Source: Gilliamella sp. N-G2 (lineage in GTDB: Bacteria; Pseudomonadota; Gammaproteobacteria; Enterobacterales; Orbaceae). Taken from it: a stretch of 64,000 nt of DNA. Below are positions 1 through 9,327 of the stretch, one piece after another. The DNA lies in NCBI RefSeq assembly GCF_002142215.1, contig NZ_NAST01000004.1, positions 86,031-150,030 on the forward strand, given 5' to 3'. Numbering within the stretch: position 1 is the stretch's first letter; each line of letters starts with the position of its first letter. The notes beneath the pieces are model-generated. The model saw only the letters and a program-made list of their open reading frames with translations, did no database searches and had not been told where the DNA came from. Both the position numbers and the translations under genes were made by a program.

Positions 1-221
1 TCTTTGCGATAGCAATGTTTTGGACAAAGTTCGCAGGTAGTTTTTTTTTCTCCAAATCGGCACATGGTTAAACGCTGCATGGCATATTGTAATAAATCAT
101 TACATTCATCACATAACTGATTTTTCGTGGCATGGTGATTTTGGTGACAATAAAGGTTTATCATCACCTTTACAGTGGCTTTCTCTTGAGTTATTTTGGG
201 TCCAGTATTGTTTGCAACCAT
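1..221 (-). CDS. ygbA: YgbA-type nitrous oxide-stimulated promoter family protein (partial)
   Basis: Reading down the minus strand from the ATG at 221 gives an open frame of 73 codons that runs off the window edge, so the C-terminus is missing. The protein is rich in Cys and His: a CxxC (Cys-Asp-Glu-Cys) pair, then FGEKKTTCELCPKHCY near the truncated end. This is the pattern I recall for E. coli YgbA (117 residues), a small protein of unknown biochemistry whose gene responds to nitrosative stress in enterobacteria through NsrR. The cysteine clusters suggest metal or Fe-S binding, which is inference. It is divergent from the aroE-like gene at 294, leaving about 70 bases for both promoters. Confidence 0.75.
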   Translation of the reverse strand, partial: MVANNTGPKITQEKATVKVMINLYCHQNHHATKNQLCDECNDLLQYAMQRLTMCRFGEKKTTCELCPKHCYRK

Positions 222-293
222 AATCAAATATACGTCGATTAAAAAAATGTTAGAATACGAATGTATTTAATATGATCACAAGGATTTTGACTA

Positions 294-1124
294 ATGGCAA
301 GAATTATCAATAAAGATACAACCCTTTGTATGTCACTTTCAGCAAGACCAAGTAATTTTGGTACTCGCTTTCATAATTATTTATATGAAAAATTAGACTT
401 AAATTATGTCTATAAAGCATTCACCACCAATAATTTAAAAGATGCAATTTATGGCATCAAAGCACTATCGATTCGTGGTTGTGCAATTTCAATGCCTTAT
501 AAACAAGCTTGTATTGAATTTATTGACGAATTGGATGTATCAGTACAATCTATTCAAGCGGTCAATACCATTGTTAATACCGACCACTATCTGAAAGCCT
601 ATAACACTGATTATATTGCTGTTGAGAAGCTGATTAAAGCCAATCATATTAGTAACAATACACCATTTGTTTTAAAAGGTAGCGGTGGGATGGCAAATGC
701 TGTAATTGGTGCTTTTTATGATGCTGGTTTTAAGCATGGAATTGTCTGTGCGCGAAATCAGCAGAAAGGCCAAGCTTTAGCTGAGCGTTATCATTACAAA
801 TGGCTCAAGGATGAATCAACCATTACTCCTGAACAAGCAAAATTAATTATCAATGTTACCCCAATTGGTATGCAAGGGGGTATTGAGGCTGACCAGCTAT
901 CGTTTAGTGAAGCAATGATTAATCAAGCGGATATTATATTTGATGTAGTCGCCCTACCGGTTGAGACACCACTGATAAAATATGCCAAAAAGTTAAATAA
1001 AACCATTATTTCTGGGGCTGATGTTGCTATATTACAAGCGGTTGAACAATTTATTTTATACACTGGAGTAATACCTAGTGATGAATTAATCAAGCAAGCA
1101 GGTGAATTTGCTAGACAAGGGTAA
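294..1124 (+). CDS. shikimate dehydrogenase-like protein (HI0607/SdhL type)
   Basis: This 276-residue protein has the AroE fold: an N-terminal substrate domain with the SxSxRPSNFGTRFHN segment (residues about 14-28), MPYK at about 66-69 with the catalytic lysine position, NTD at about 102-104, and a nucleotide-binding GSGGMA loop at about 128-133. Its N-terminus and overall sequence match Haemophilus influenzae HI0607, the shikimate dehydrogenase-like (SdhL) branch, better than AroE or YdiB. That branch reduces or oxidises shikimate slowly, and its natural substrate is uncertain. It should therefore not be taken as the sole aromatic-pathway enzyme. It stands alone on the plus strand; a weak AAGGA lies upstream of the ATG. 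Confidence 0.85.
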   Translation: MARIINKDTTLCMSLSARPSNFGTRFHNYLYEKLDLNYVYKAFTTNNLKDAIYGIKALSIRGCAISMPYKQACIEFIDELDVSVQSIQAVNTIVNTDHYLKAYNTDYIAVEKLIKANHISNNTPFVLKGSGGMANAVIGAFYDAGFKHGIVCARNQQKGQALAERYHYKWLKDESTITPEQAKLIINVTPIGMQGGIEADQLSFSEAMINQADIIFDVVALPVETPLIKYAKKLNKTIISGADVAILQAVEQFILYTGVIPSDELIKQAGEFARQG

Positions 1125-1155
1125 TTCAAATTAGTGATAAATGTCTAATTTACAA

Positions 1156-1177
1156 AAAGGGTTATTGCGAACCCTTT
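1156..1177. terminator. weak hairpin downstream of the shikimate dehydrogenase-like gene
   Basis: AAAGGGTT at 1156-1163 pairs with AACCCTTT at 1170-1177 across a six-base loop. No T-run follows directly, so termination is only plausible. It lies between convergent genes. Confidence 0.35.
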
Positions 1178-1351
1178 CGTTAGCACGTTATTTCACGACA
1201 AAAAATTAAAATATCCAAACAAACTTGAATAAGTTTAATATCCCAAAAAGTGAGTCAATCTCTTTTTAGTTCAAACCAAATTAAGGAATGTGGTTTTCAA
1301 CAATTCAAATTACTAAAAAATAATCTAAGCTATTAGATTCTAGTTTATTGA

Positions 1352-2308
1352 TTAAAAATATTGATAAAAATCCTTATTAAAAATTTTACCTGCTCGACTA
1401 ATATCAACCAAGTTTGGCATTGCGCTTCGCCCTCTTTTTTGCTTATTCTTAGCTGCAACAGATAAGTTGGCAAACAATAAAGTCTTTTGTAATGGCCAAC
1501 CATAACTAATCCCATAAGCAAAAGCGCCTTGAAAAATATCACTTTCGGTCGTCTTATCAAACGATTGATTTTTAAAATTTGGAATAATGATTAACTGCTT
1601 ATGATCAAGATATGCACATCCTTTTTCTCTTAAACGGATAATAATGATACCTTTAGTTAAATTGCGTAATTTTTTTATTGCCCTTTTAATTTCTTCGCTG
1701 TTAGCAAACTTTTTTAATTTTAAAAAAGCACATGCGAATCGTTCGGTAACAATTAGATAATCTACATGTTGAGCTAGGTATAGGCTAGAATCAGACAAAC
1801 TATCCATACTCATTATCACCTTAGTTTTAGGTAAATGGTTGATGATGTACTCACTTAATTCAGCTTCGTACTCATCCATTAAAACAACAATATCGTGTTT
1901 ATAGCCACTAACGGTTTGTATAAAACAATTTAGTTTATTCTTTTCAGTTTCAGTCAACTTTGGCGGTTTTGTTAACTTATGAGATATAACTGTCTGCGCT
2001 CCTGTCTGTTCATCAATGGTGATAGCTTCTAAGGGCGTAATCATTTTTTCAGAAAAAATAAATTGCTCAGTATTCACACCTGCATCTGTAAGTTCACACA
2101 CAATTTGATTAGCATATGTATCGTCGTTTAAATGACTAATGTGATAAATACTTTCACCCCATAGTGCAAGCAAATAGGCTGTATTAGCACAAGAACCACC
2201 CCCACAACGGACAATTTTGTCGGACGGGATGGTACCACTTTGCTCAAAGTCAGATGAAGTAAAACAAACTAGATCTAAACAAGTAAAACCAACAGTAAGA
2301 ATTGTCAT
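1352..2308 (-). CDS. PfkB-family carbohydrate kinase with altered GAGD motif
   Basis: The 318-residue protein shows the ribokinase/PfkB layout: GGGSCANTAYLLALWG near residues 36-51 (substrate-binding motif) and a C-terminal ATP/anion-hole region. The second signature normally reads DTTGAGD; here it is DKTTESDIFQGAFAYG, which keeps the catalytic-base Asp and the following F-x-G-A but replaces the Gly-Ala-Gly before it. The tail KRGRSAMPNLVDI resembles the end of the sulfofructose kinase YihV, so the closest group may be YihV-like sugar kinases. The substrate cannot be told from sequence. An AGGC-type ribosome site precedes the ATG. No other sugar gene is adjacent. Confidence 0.75.
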   Translation of the reverse strand: MTILTVGFTCLDLVCFTSSDFEQSGTIPSDKIVRCGGGSCANTAYLLALWGESIYHISHLNDDTYANQIVCELTDAGVNTEQFIFSEKMITPLEAITIDEQTGAQTVISHKLTKPPKLTETEKNKLNCFIQTVSGYKHDIVVLMDEYEAELSEYIINHLPKTKVIMSMDSLSDSSLYLAQHVDYLIVTERFACAFLKLKKFANSEEIKRAIKKLRNLTKGIIIIRLREKGCAYLDHKQLIIIPNFKNQSFDKTTESDIFQGAFAYGISYGWPLQKTLLFANLSVAAKNKQKRGRSAMPNLVDISRAGKIFNKDFYQYF

Positions 2309-2759
2309 CTTTTAGCCTCGATAAATAAATTAACTTAAAAAAACTAAAAATTGAAAAGGAGCAGCTATTTTTGATTTAATTTTGTTCGGTTAGGTTTAAT
2401 TAATTATGCTAGCGATAAAACTATTAGAGAGAAAATGAATAACAATAAAGGAATTTCGCATATTGCTTTAATTTAAGAAATAATGCCTTCAAAGCCTTTA
2501 TTATGCTAAAAAGATCTATTATTTGGCTCACTAAATATAGAATAATCCGATTAAAGAATTATTTTATAACAAGTAAATTACTTAATTTTGGTAACAAAGA
2601 ATTTAAATTCTGCATCATATGCTTCAAATATAGCCCTTTTATTACTAAATATCAAATCCAAATCAGAATTAAAACATCAACAATAATGATTTTATTTCAT
2701 TACTGATGATGAATATTAACACTTTAAATAATGATTGATCGTAATAAAAAGCAATTATT
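2309..2759. other. A+T-rich gene-free gap
   Basis: This stretch of about 450 bases lies between the PfkB kinase start and the ycaO stop codon. Apart from the probable promoter region of the kinase I see no gene, RNA or repeat. A 67-codon plus-strand frame at 2503-2706 has no homology I recognise and a low-complexity Ile/Lys/Tyr-rich composition typical of chance frames in this DNA. Confidence 0.5.
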
Positions 2760-4523
2760 TTACATAGTTTGTTGTAATTTTTGATAGACTGATAAAAGTT
2801 TACTATGCATTACAAATTGATCCATTGGATTTCTGTCATTATGTTCTATGTTTATTAAATCAGATAACCCAAAAAATTGTTTTTTGGTAGTAGCATATAA
2901 CCACATTTCATCAACACAAGCTTTTCCATACATTTTATTAAATGCAATTTGATAATCATTAAATTTATTATCACCCCGTTCAATAATAAAATTAACTAAA
3001 GTTTGTAAACAACGATAAGCGCGATTGCGTTCAGGCGTGAAGATAGATTCATTCATTTCAATCGTCCAATCAATCCATAGTCTTGCTTGTGGTAAATCAC
3101 CTGCACCTAACGCTAACATGGCTTTTAACTCACCAATTCTTAAAGTTGACCATGCATTATCTTTACCCGTTGCAATACCCAGTAATTCACGTACTCTAGC
3201 AAAATCATCCAAACCTTCATCGTCAAATTGTTCAATAATCGCAAGTAATTGTTTTGCCGATCGTTTTTGATTAGGAAGCGATAAGATCAGCTCGCGTAGA
3301 TGAATAGCCATATTGTTGTTGGCGATCAATAGATCTTCAGGCGGATAGATTTCTGACATTCCAACCGCTAAAATACGGCAAGCATAAACTCCAAGATGCT
3401 GATAATCCATGATAAGAACTTCGATTTGATGACGTTTAAAAATGGCCATTAAATTGGCAAATTCATGTTCAGTCGTACCCGAAAAATCCCAATCCACAAA
3501 TTCATAATCCGATTTTTCATTAAACATATCCCACGAAATTAAGCCACTTGAATCAATAAAATGGGTTTCTAAGTTACTTAAATCCGCTACATCAGCATTA
3601 TCAAAACTTGGTGGTGAAAACACATCCAAATCTTTCAGGCTTCGGCCTTGTAATAGTTCAGTAACAGTTCGTTCGAGCGCCACACCAAAGTTGGGATGCG
3701 CTCCGAACGAAGCATAACTAGTTCCATTTTGTGGATTAAATAATACTACACAAATAACAGGAAATTGACCGCCCAATGACGCATCAAAACAGTAAATCGG
3801 AAAACCTTCTTGTTCAAGCGCATCAATTGCTGCTAACACAGATGGGTAGCGATTAAGCACCTCGGGAGGAATAGTTGGCAAACTGATTGCTTCGGCTATA
3901 ATCTTATTTTTTGTGTAACGCTCGAATATCTCTGACAAAGCTTGCACACGCGCTTCGTTTGGTGTATTCCCTGCTGACATTCCGTTGGAAGCATATAAAT
4001 TAGCAATTAAGTTAACTGGCACATAAATAGTTTTACCATCGGATTGTTGCACAAATGGTAATGCACAAATTCCACGTTCACCATTACTTGATTGTAGATC
4101 GATTAAGTCGGTCGCGGTTAATTCGTTATCAGGATCATAAAACTTCATTAACTTTGGCGATAACAATCCTTTTGGCAAGCTGTTATCTTTCGGTATCGCA
4201 AACCATCTTTCAGATGGATAATGAACAAATTCACCATTGGCGACTTTTTCTCCTAAATAAAAATCAGAAAAAAAGTAGTTAGTTGAAAGTCTTTCAAAAT
4301 ACTCACCAAGTGCCGATGCTAATGCAGCTTTTTTGCTGGCACCTTTACCATTCGCAAAACAGAGTGGGCATTTAATATTTTGTATATGTACTGACCATAC
4401 GTTAGGAACAGGATTAAGCCACGATGCCTCTTTAACAGATAAATCGTATTTATCCAGTTGTTGTTGAAAGTAGTTAATCGAATCTTCAAGTGCTGCATCT
4501 TTACCAGGAATGAATGTTTTCAT
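2760..4523 (-). CDS. ycaO: YcaO, ATP-dependent cyclodehydratase-family protein acting with RimO
   Basis: At 587 residues this is almost the same length as E. coli YcaO (586) and matches it from the N-terminal FIPGKDAALEDSI onward through ALGEYFERLSTNYFF, NGMSAGNT-NEARVQ-LSE and the C-terminal helical extension. YcaO proteins bind ATP in a fold with a Pro-rich C-terminus in the peptide-modifying members; this housekeeping type is linked in E. coli to RimO-dependent beta-methylthiolation of ribosomal protein S12. No precursor-peptide gene or partner modifying enzyme lies nearby, which argues against an azole-peptide cluster. It follows tsaD on the same strand after 35 bases and may be read through from it. 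Confidence 0.93.
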   Translation of the reverse strand: MKTFIPGKDAALEDSINYFQQQLDKYDLSVKEASWLNPVPNVWSVHIQNIKCPLCFANGKGASKKAALASALGEYFERLSTNYFFSDFYLGEKVANGEFVHYPSERWFAIPKDNSLPKGLLSPKLMKFYDPDNELTATDLIDLQSSNGERGICALPFVQQSDGKTIYVPVNLIANLYASNGMSAGNTPNEARVQALSEIFERYTKNKIIAEAISLPTIPPEVLNRYPSVLAAIDALEQEGFPIYCFDASLGGQFPVICVVLFNPQNGTSYASFGAHPNFGVALERTVTELLQGRSLKDLDVFSPPSFDNADVADLSNLETHFIDSSGLISWDMFNEKSDYEFVDWDFSGTTEHEFANLMAIFKRHQIEVLIMDYQHLGVYACRILAVGMSEIYPPEDLLIANNNMAIHLRELILSLPNQKRSAKQLLAIIEQFDDEGLDDFARVRELLGIATGKDNAWSTLRIGELKAMLALGAGDLPQARLWIDWTIEMNESIFTPERNRAYRCLQTLVNFIIERGDNKFNDYQIAFNKMYGKACVDEMWLYATTKKQFFGLSDLINIEHNDRNPMDQFVMHSKLLSVYQKLQQTM

Positions 4524-4558
4524 TTAAATAAAACCTTCTTTAATATAATTTGAAAAAT

Positions 4559-5584
4559 TTATTTGCTATTAAGTTCACTTAGTGGCCATCTAGGTTTAAC
4601 CTCAATAGCTAGATCGACAAATTGGGATGCTTTAAGATGAATCATACCAGCATAAGCTATCATCGCACCATTATCAGTACAAAATTCTAAACGTGGATAA
4701 TAAACTTGTCCTTTACGTTGAGCCATAAGCTCAGCGAGTTGGCGACGTAAAGTTTTATTAGCACTCACTCCACCAGCAATAACCAATCGATTAAAGCCTG
4801 TTTGATCTAAAGCTCGACGTGACTTTATTAATAAAGTATCAACTAAAGCATCTTCAAATGCCTTAGCTATATCGGCTCTGGTTTGATCATCAAGATCCTG
4901 ACCACAACTCTGTTGATGAATGGTATTTGCTGCAGCTGTTTTAAGCCCTGAAAAGCTAAAATCTAAGCCGGGTCTATCTGTCATCGGTCTAGAAAAACGG
5001 AACCGTGTTGCATCACCAAGTTCAGCTAATTTCGATAATTTGGCTCCACCGGGATAATCAAGACCTAACAATTTAGCTGTTTTATCAAATGCTTCCCCAG
5101 CAGCATCATCAATTGATTCACCCAGTAATTGATATTGGCCAACACCCGTTACTTTAATTAACTGAGTATGTCCGCCTGACACTAACAAAGCTACAAATGG
5201 AAACTCGGGAGGATTATCTTCTAGCATAGGAGCTAATAAGTGACCTTCCATGTGATGCACAGCAATAGCTGGTACGCCCCATGCATAAGCTAGTGAACGT
5301 CCAATAGATGCACCAACCATTAAAGCGCCAATCAAACCAGGACCTGCAGTATACGCCACACCATCAATATCACTGGCACGTAAATTAGCCTCTTTTAGTG
5401 CAGCTTGTATCAATGGTACAGTTTTACGAATATGATCTCGAGAAGCCAGTTCTGGTACAACCCCACCATAATCAGCGTGTAATTTAATTTGCGAATAGAG
5501 CTGATTGGCAATAAGTCCATGCTTATCATCATAAATAGCAATGCCAGTTTCATCGCACGATGTTTCAATACCTAAAATCTTCAT
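4559..5584 (-). CDS. tsaD: tRNA N6-threonylcarbamoyladenosine synthase subunit TsaD
   Basis: TsaD transfers the threonylcarbamoyl group to A37 of ANN-decoding tRNAs with TsaB and TsaE. The 341-residue protein has the Kae1/TsaD ASKHA fold, with the metal-binding HMEGH motif at residues 111-115, [26 protein letters not shown] and the C-terminal [11 protein letters not shown] and [12 protein letters not shown] motifs. Its ATG shares one base with the TAA of yacG (TAATG), so translational coupling is likely. In E. coli tsaD sits with rpsU-dnaG-rpoD; linkage to yacG here is a different arrangement. Confidence 0.95.
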   Translation of the reverse strand: MKILGIETSCDETGIAIYDDKHGLIANQLYSQIKLHADYGGVVPELASRDHIRKTVPLIQAALKEANLRASDIDGVAYTAGPGLIGALMVGASIGRSLAYAWGVPAIAVHHMEGHLLAPMLEDNPPEFPFVALLVSGGHTQLIKVTGVGQYQLLGESIDDAAGEAFDKTAKLLGLDYPGGAKLSKLAELGDATRFRFSRPMTDRPGLDFSFSGLKTAAANTIHQQSCGQDLDDQTRADIAKAFEDALVDTLLIKSRRALDQTGFNRLVIAGGVSANKTLRRQLAELMAQRKGQVYYPRLEFCTDNGAMIAYAGMIHLKASQFVDLAIEVKPRWPLSELNSK

Positions 5585-5802
5585 TAATGTTTACTCACTA
5601 AATCGGCAAGATCATCTTCACTCCAAAGATCTTGTTCACTCAGTTCCTTATCCGCAATGCGATGCTCTTCGGCAGCCCAATCACCTAAATCAATTAATTG
5701 ACAGCGTTTACTACAAAATGGTCGATATAAACTCTTTTCAGACCATTCAACATTTTTTTGACAGGTTGGACACTTTACGATAGTAACAGTATTTTTATTC
5801 AT
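5584..5802 (-). CDS. yacG: DNA gyrase inhibitor YacG, small zinc protein
   Basis: This 72-residue protein carries the four zinc ligands of YacG as CPTC (Cys11, Cys14) and CSKRC (Cys30, Cys34), followed by [14 protein letters not shown], the family signature. E. coli YacG (65 residues) binds GyrB and inhibits gyrase. It lies 24 bases after zapD and overlaps tsaD by one base, keeping the coaE-zapD-yacG order known from E. coli. Confidence 0.93.
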   Translation of the reverse strand: MNKNTVTIVKCPTCQKNVEWSEKSLYRPFCSKRCQLIDLGDWAAEEHRIADKELSEQDLWSEDDLADLVSKH

Positions 5803-5826
5803 CTAAACACTCTTAAATTAATTGGG

Positions 5827-6564
5827 CTAACAACAAGCAAGTTCAAATTCAATTGCATCAATATTACTATTATCGCCAGCATAAAGGGGTAAAAAACGAA
5901 TACTATAACGAGACATATGACCAGAAACTTGTGGGTAAACATTTTTATCGAAAGCAACACGAATTCGAATCAAATTCACATCACCATTAGTTTCTTGAAA
6001 AAAATTATTAGTACAGATAAAAGTTTTAAATTCACCTAGTTGCCTAATAAACTGTAAACATGCTTTTAACGTTTCATCAAGTATTGTAATATTCTGCAAC
6101 CAGTTATCAACTTGCATATTACGTTTTTCTTGCGGTTGATTTAACCACAAATGGAAAGATGGTAAATCAAAACTACAACATCCACCTGGAATCATCAAAC
6201 GCTGACGAATTGCCATGATAAATCGATCATCTTTTAGGGGCTGTCCTAAACGTAAACTTGAATTAAATTTAGTTAAAAACAATTCATATTTGTTAATCAT
6301 GTCACCAAGTAATTCTTTATCAACACCATCAATATCAATCCAAGAAAGTAATTTTTGCTTTTGCGATTCAATCTCTTTAATCAAATCTCCTTTAACATCA
6401 TTTCGTTCAATAATTTCGAGTAATTCAGATAAAGCATGAAAAAACAATAAAGCATTATTTTGCTCGAAATGATGATGCGTTTTTAATTGATTAAGTAAAA
6501 ATTCAAGTCGTAACCAGGTACGCATTTTTTCATTTAATGGATGTTCAAAAACAATATTATTCAT
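5827..6564 (-). CDS. zapD: cell division protein ZapD
   Basis: ZapD cross-links FtsZ filaments at the division septum. I place the start at the ATG at 6564 because the protein then begins MNNIVFEHPLNEKMRTWLR, matching the E. coli N-terminus; a longer frame back to 6612 adds 16 residues with no counterpart. The product is 245 residues and all-alpha in its N-terminal half, as in the family. The start lies inside the last codons of coaE (8-base overlap), so the two are probably translated in a coupled way. An unusual doublet Cys-Cys ends the protein. Confidence 0.93.
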   Translation of the reverse strand: MNNIVFEHPLNEKMRTWLRLEFLLNQLKTHHHFEQNNALLFFHALSELLEIIERNDVKGDLIKEIESQKQKLLSWIDIDGVDKELLGDMINKYELFLTKFNSSLRLGQPLKDDRFIMAIRQRLMIPGGCCSFDLPSFHLWLNQPQEKRNMQVDNWLQNITILDETLKACLQFIRQLGEFKTFICTNNFFQETNGDVNLIRIRVAFDKNVYPQVSGHMSRYSIRFLPLYAGDNSNIDAIEFELACC

Positions 6565-7171
6565 AGCTATTCTTAATTTTAGAGTTATGCAAATATTTTT
6601 CATGTAAATCATCTACTTGCATTTTTAATGACACCAAATTACCGTCATTAACAATAATATCATCCGCAAATGCTAAACGATCACTTAATGAAACTTGTGA
6701 ATCAATCATTCTCTTGGCTAATGACTCACTTATTTTATCACGATCGATTAATCGCTCTAGTTGTAACGTCTCTGGAGTATCAATTATTAACACCTGATCA
6801 GCTAATTGATGTAGATTATTTTCAATTAACAATGGTACGACCCAAATAATATAAGGAGCTGTTTGTTTTGCAATCTGCTTTTGGGTTTCTTGTGCAATAA
6901 TCGGATGCAGTAAATTGTTCAACCATAACCGTTCATGATCATTGTTGAAAATAATTTCTCTTAATTGACTTCGATCTAACTCTCCATTTTCTAACAAGAT
7001 CTCTTGACTAAAATGCTTTACAATCTGTGTTAGAGCAAAGGAACCTGTAGCAACAACTTTACGAGCAATTACATCAGCGTCAATAATTGGTGTACCTAAT
7101 TGCGCAAATAGATTGGCAATGGTACTTTTACCACTGGCAATACCACCACTAAGTGCAACAATATAAGACAT
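6557..7171 (-). CDS. coaE: dephospho-CoA kinase
   Basis: CoaE phosphorylates the ribose 3'-hydroxyl of dephospho-CoA, the last step of coenzyme A synthesis. The 204-residue protein starts MSYIVALSGGIASGKST with the P-loop at residues 9-17, then DADVIAR, and ends in the usual lid and variable tail. It is first in the minus-strand string coaE-zapD-yacG-tsaD-ycaO. In E. coli coaE follows the pilin gene set; here a 321-base gap and the divergent lexA lie upstream. Confidence 0.95.
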   Translation of the reverse strand: MSYIVALSGGIASGKSTIANLFAQLGTPIIDADVIARKVVATGSFALTQIVKHFSQEILLENGELDRSQLREIIFNNDHERLWLNNLLHPIIAQETQKQIAKQTAPYIIWVVPLLIENNLHQLADQVLIIDTPETLQLERLIDRDKISESLAKRMIDSQVSLSDRLAFADDIIVNDGNLVSLKMQVDDLHEKYLHNSKIKNSYE

Positions 7172-7492
7172 ACACTACTTCCAATAAATAATCATTTTAA
7201 TAATAATTATATCATACAACTATTAAACAGAATACATGGCAATAAATTGCTAAATTGTCCATTAAATTTACGCTAAGCATTACTTTGTTAACAAAGTAGA
7301 TTATCTGTAGCATAAAATTTTTTTTTAAATAGTTTTATGAAAATTTTCCATACTATTATGTGATTTAGATAGAAAATCTAACTTTAGTTACCATTTTTAT
7401 CCATTATTCTAAAAAAAATAGATAAAACAGTTGTTTTGTTTTTTTAGCTGTATATAATCACATATATCTGTATATAAAAACAGGAATTTGCC
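7172..7492. other. divergent promoter region between coaE and lexA
   Basis: The gap is very A+T-rich and serves coaE leftward and lexA rightward. The only well-defined elements are the LexA-box pair next to lexA, listed separately. I see no small gene here. Confidence 0.6.
7448..7483 (+). promoter_or_regulatory. two LexA (SOS) boxes before lexA
   Basis: CTGTATATAAAAACAG at 7468-7483 fits the CTGT-N8-ACAG consensus exactly. A second, imperfect copy CTGTATATAATCACAT lies at 7448-7463, with the right half reading ACAT. Spacing of 20 bases between copies puts them on the same DNA face, as in the twin operator of E. coli lexA. The proximal box runs into the AGGA ribosome site of lexA, so autorepression is strongly suggested. 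Confidence 0.85.
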
Positions 7493-8119
7493 ATGAGACC
7501 ATTAACCGAACGACAACAACAAATTTATGATTTGATTAAAGAAAACATTCAAACCACTGGAATGCCACCAACGCGAGCAGAAATTGCCCAAAAATTAGGA
7601 TTTCGTTCAGCTAACGCAGCTGAAGAACATCTTAAAGCTTTAGCTAAAAAAGGGGCTATTGAAATGATTGCCGGTTCATCACGTGGAATTCGTTTATTAT
7701 TAGAACAACCTGATGATCCTAATGAACTTGAAGGTTTACCGCTAATTGGTAAGGTCGCTGCCGGATCGCCAATTTTAGCGCAAGAACATATCGAAAGTCA
7801 TTATCAAGTATCGCCAAGTTTATTTAAACCTCAAGCCGATTTTTTATTAAGAGTTGAGGGTATGTCGATGAAAGATATTGGTATATTAGATGGTGATTTA
7901 TTAGCAGTTCACAAAACGCAAAATGTTAAAAATGGCCAAGTTGTTGTTGCGCGAATCGATGATGAAGTAACTGTTAAAAGATTATCGCAAAAAGGTCGTC
8001 ACGTTAAATTATTAGCTGAAAATGCGGAGTTTGCTCCCATTGATGTCGACTTAGAACAACAAAGTTTTGCTATTGAAGGAATTGCTGTTGGTATTATTCG
8101 CAATGGTTCATGGATGTAA
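7493..8119 (+). CDS. lexA: SOS repressor LexA
   Basis: LexA represses DNA-damage genes and cleaves itself when RecA filaments form. The 208-residue protein begins with the winged-helix domain ([15 protein letters not shown], then [14 protein letters not shown] recognition helix at about 38-50). The cleavage site is Ala90-Gly91 in VAAGSP, and the Ser/Lys protease pair is Ser125 (EGMSM) and Lys162 (VTVKRL); all three are six residues later than in E. coli LexA. Two SOS boxes lie just upstream, so it regulates itself. A 124-codon gene follows after 50 bases and may be co-transcribed. Confidence 0.97.
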   Translation: MRPLTERQQQIYDLIKENIQTTGMPPTRAEIAQKLGFRSANAAEEHLKALAKKGAIEMIAGSSRGIRLLLEQPDDPNELEGLPLIGKVAAGSPILAQEHIESHYQVSPSLFKPQADFLLRVEGMSMKDIGILDGDLLAVHKTQNVKNGQVVVARIDDEVTVKRLSQKGRHVKLLAENAEFAPIDVDLEQQSFAIEGIAVGIIRNGSWM

Positions 8120-8169
8120 ATTTAAAGATAGTATAGAATACTAAGTACTGTTGCTTAGGAGTTAACCAT

Positions 8170-8544
8170 ATGTGGCTATTTTGGTTGTATGAATTTTTGG
8201 GATTTGTTGGCGTTATACTATTAATTTTTGCTTATTGCCATTTCAGTAAAAAAGGGTTTTGGTCTTTCTTATGGCGTAATTTGAAATGGGTCGCATGGAG
8301 CGTTGTTGGCGTTTGGCTATTAATCGCTATACTTTGTCGAGGCGATTTATATAATGCAGCCCGTTGTTATTTCCGTGGCGAAAGTATGCATGCAAATACA
8401 AAATACTCAATCTTTTGGAGTGAATGTCAAATCGAAACAACAAATGGTAGTTATTTACCTATTGATCGTACTCGTGCATTACCTGGTTCAAAAGATCATG
8501 ACAGCAATGATAATGGAATTCCTGCTGATAATTTAATTAATTAA
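8170..8544 (+). CDS. small membrane protein of unknown function downstream of lexA
   Basis: I do not recognise this 124-residue protein. A good AGGAG site sits at the proper distance before the ATG. Two hydrophobic segments (about residues 3-26 and 38-57) are separated by a short basic loop with a Lys-Lys pair, giving a likely two-pass inner-membrane anchor, and are followed by a soluble, polar tail with two Cys (in AARCYF and WSECQ) that ends in an Asp/Asn-rich stretch. It lies 50 bases after lexA on the same strand with no terminator between, so it is probably SOS-induced. In E. coli this position holds dinF, which this is not. Confidence 0.7.
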   Translation: MWLFWLYEFLGFVGVILLIFAYCHFSKKGFWSFLWRNLKWVAWSVVGVWLLIAILCRGDLYNAARCYFRGESMHANTKYSIFWSECQIETTNGSYLPIDRTRALPGSKDHDSNDNGIPADNLIN

Positions 8545-8561
8545 TTTTATTCATATATCTT

Positions 8562-8584
8562 CAGGCAATATTGAATATTGCCTG
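8562..8584. terminator. hairpin between convergent lexA-side gene and hisM
   Basis: CAGGCAATAT at 8562-8571 pairs perfectly with ATATTGCCTG at 8575-8584 across a three-base loop. It is flanked by A/T-rich sequence on both sides and lies between convergent genes, so it can serve both. Confidence 0.75.
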
Positions 8585-8592
8585 TTACTATT

Positions 8593-9315
8593 TTAACAAA
8601 TCTTTGAATTACTAACATTCATATAAAGCAAGTAATGTTTTTCAAGTTGTCTAAAACCAAAAATCAAAACAAAACTTATAAATAAATAGATCACCGCTGC
8701 AATACCAAAAGCATGGAACGGTTGATAAGTTTCGGCATAGATATCACGTGCAATTTTCATCACATCTTGGACTGTCACCGTAAAAGCTAAAGCTGTCGAA
8801 TGCAACATAAAAATGACTTCATTACTATAAGCAGGTAATGCAATTCGGAAGGCTCTAGGTAAAATAATGTATCGATATAATTGACAACGGTTAAAACCAA
8901 GTGCCGTAGCAGCTTCAATTTCACCATTAGGAACGTTGCGAATAGCACCCGCAAACACCTCTGTAGTATAAGCACAAGTATTTAAAGCAAAGGCTAAAAT
9001 AGTACAATTTAATCCACTTTGGAAAAAGTCATTTAAAGATTGATGTTGATTAACAAAACTTAATGTATATATACCCGTGTAAATAATTAATAACTGTACA
9101 TATAATGGTGTTCCACGAAAAATATAAGTAAATAACCAAATAGGCCATTTTATAAAAAAATGTTTTGAATTACGGCCAATCGCTAACACTAATGCAAATA
9201 ATCCACCTAAAGATACAGATAAAATCAAGATCCACAATGTCATTGCTAATCCAGTAATATGATTGCCATCTGACCATAATAATGCTTTCCAATAATCTTG
9301 AAGGATTTCTAACAT
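8593..9315 (-). CDS. hisM: HisM-type amino-acid ABC transporter permease
   Basis: This is the second permease of a basic-amino-acid importer. The 240-residue protein aligns with E. coli HisM along its whole length: TLWILILSVSLGG, WLFTYIFRGTPLYVQLL, SGLNCTILAFALNTCAYTTE and the EAA loop (GEIEAATALGFNRCQLYRYIILPRA) that docks the ATPase. About five membrane segments are predicted. It lies 12 bases after hisQ. No hisP-type ATPase gene follows; a terminator hairpin comes directly after the stop. Confidence 0.88.
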   Translation of the reverse strand: MLEILQDYWKALLWSDGNHITGLAMTLWILILSVSLGGLFALVLAIGRNSKHFFIKWPIWLFTYIFRGTPLYVQLLIIYTGIYTLSFVNQHQSLNDFFQSGLNCTILAFALNTCAYTTEVFAGAIRNVPNGEIEAATALGFNRCQLYRYIILPRAFRIALPAYSNEVIFMLHSTALAFTVTVQDVMKIARDIYAETYQPFHAFGIAAVIYLFISFVLIFGFRQLEKHYLLYMNVSNSKIC

Positions 9316-9327
9316 AACATTGCTCGT

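Noticed and set aside
254..267. AATAC-GAAT-GTATT dyad between ygbA and the aroE-like gene as an NsrR site
   Set aside because: ygbA is NsrR-controlled in enterobacteria, but this five-base dyad does not fit the longer NsrR consensus well enough.
2503..2706. 67-codon plus-strand frame
   Set aside because: Composition is that of chance frames in A+T-rich DNA, with no ribosome site or recognisable motif.
2760..4523. YcaO as part of a ribosomally made modified-peptide cluster
   Set aside because: It matches the housekeeping E. coli YcaO over its full length, and no precursor peptide or partner enzyme is nearby.
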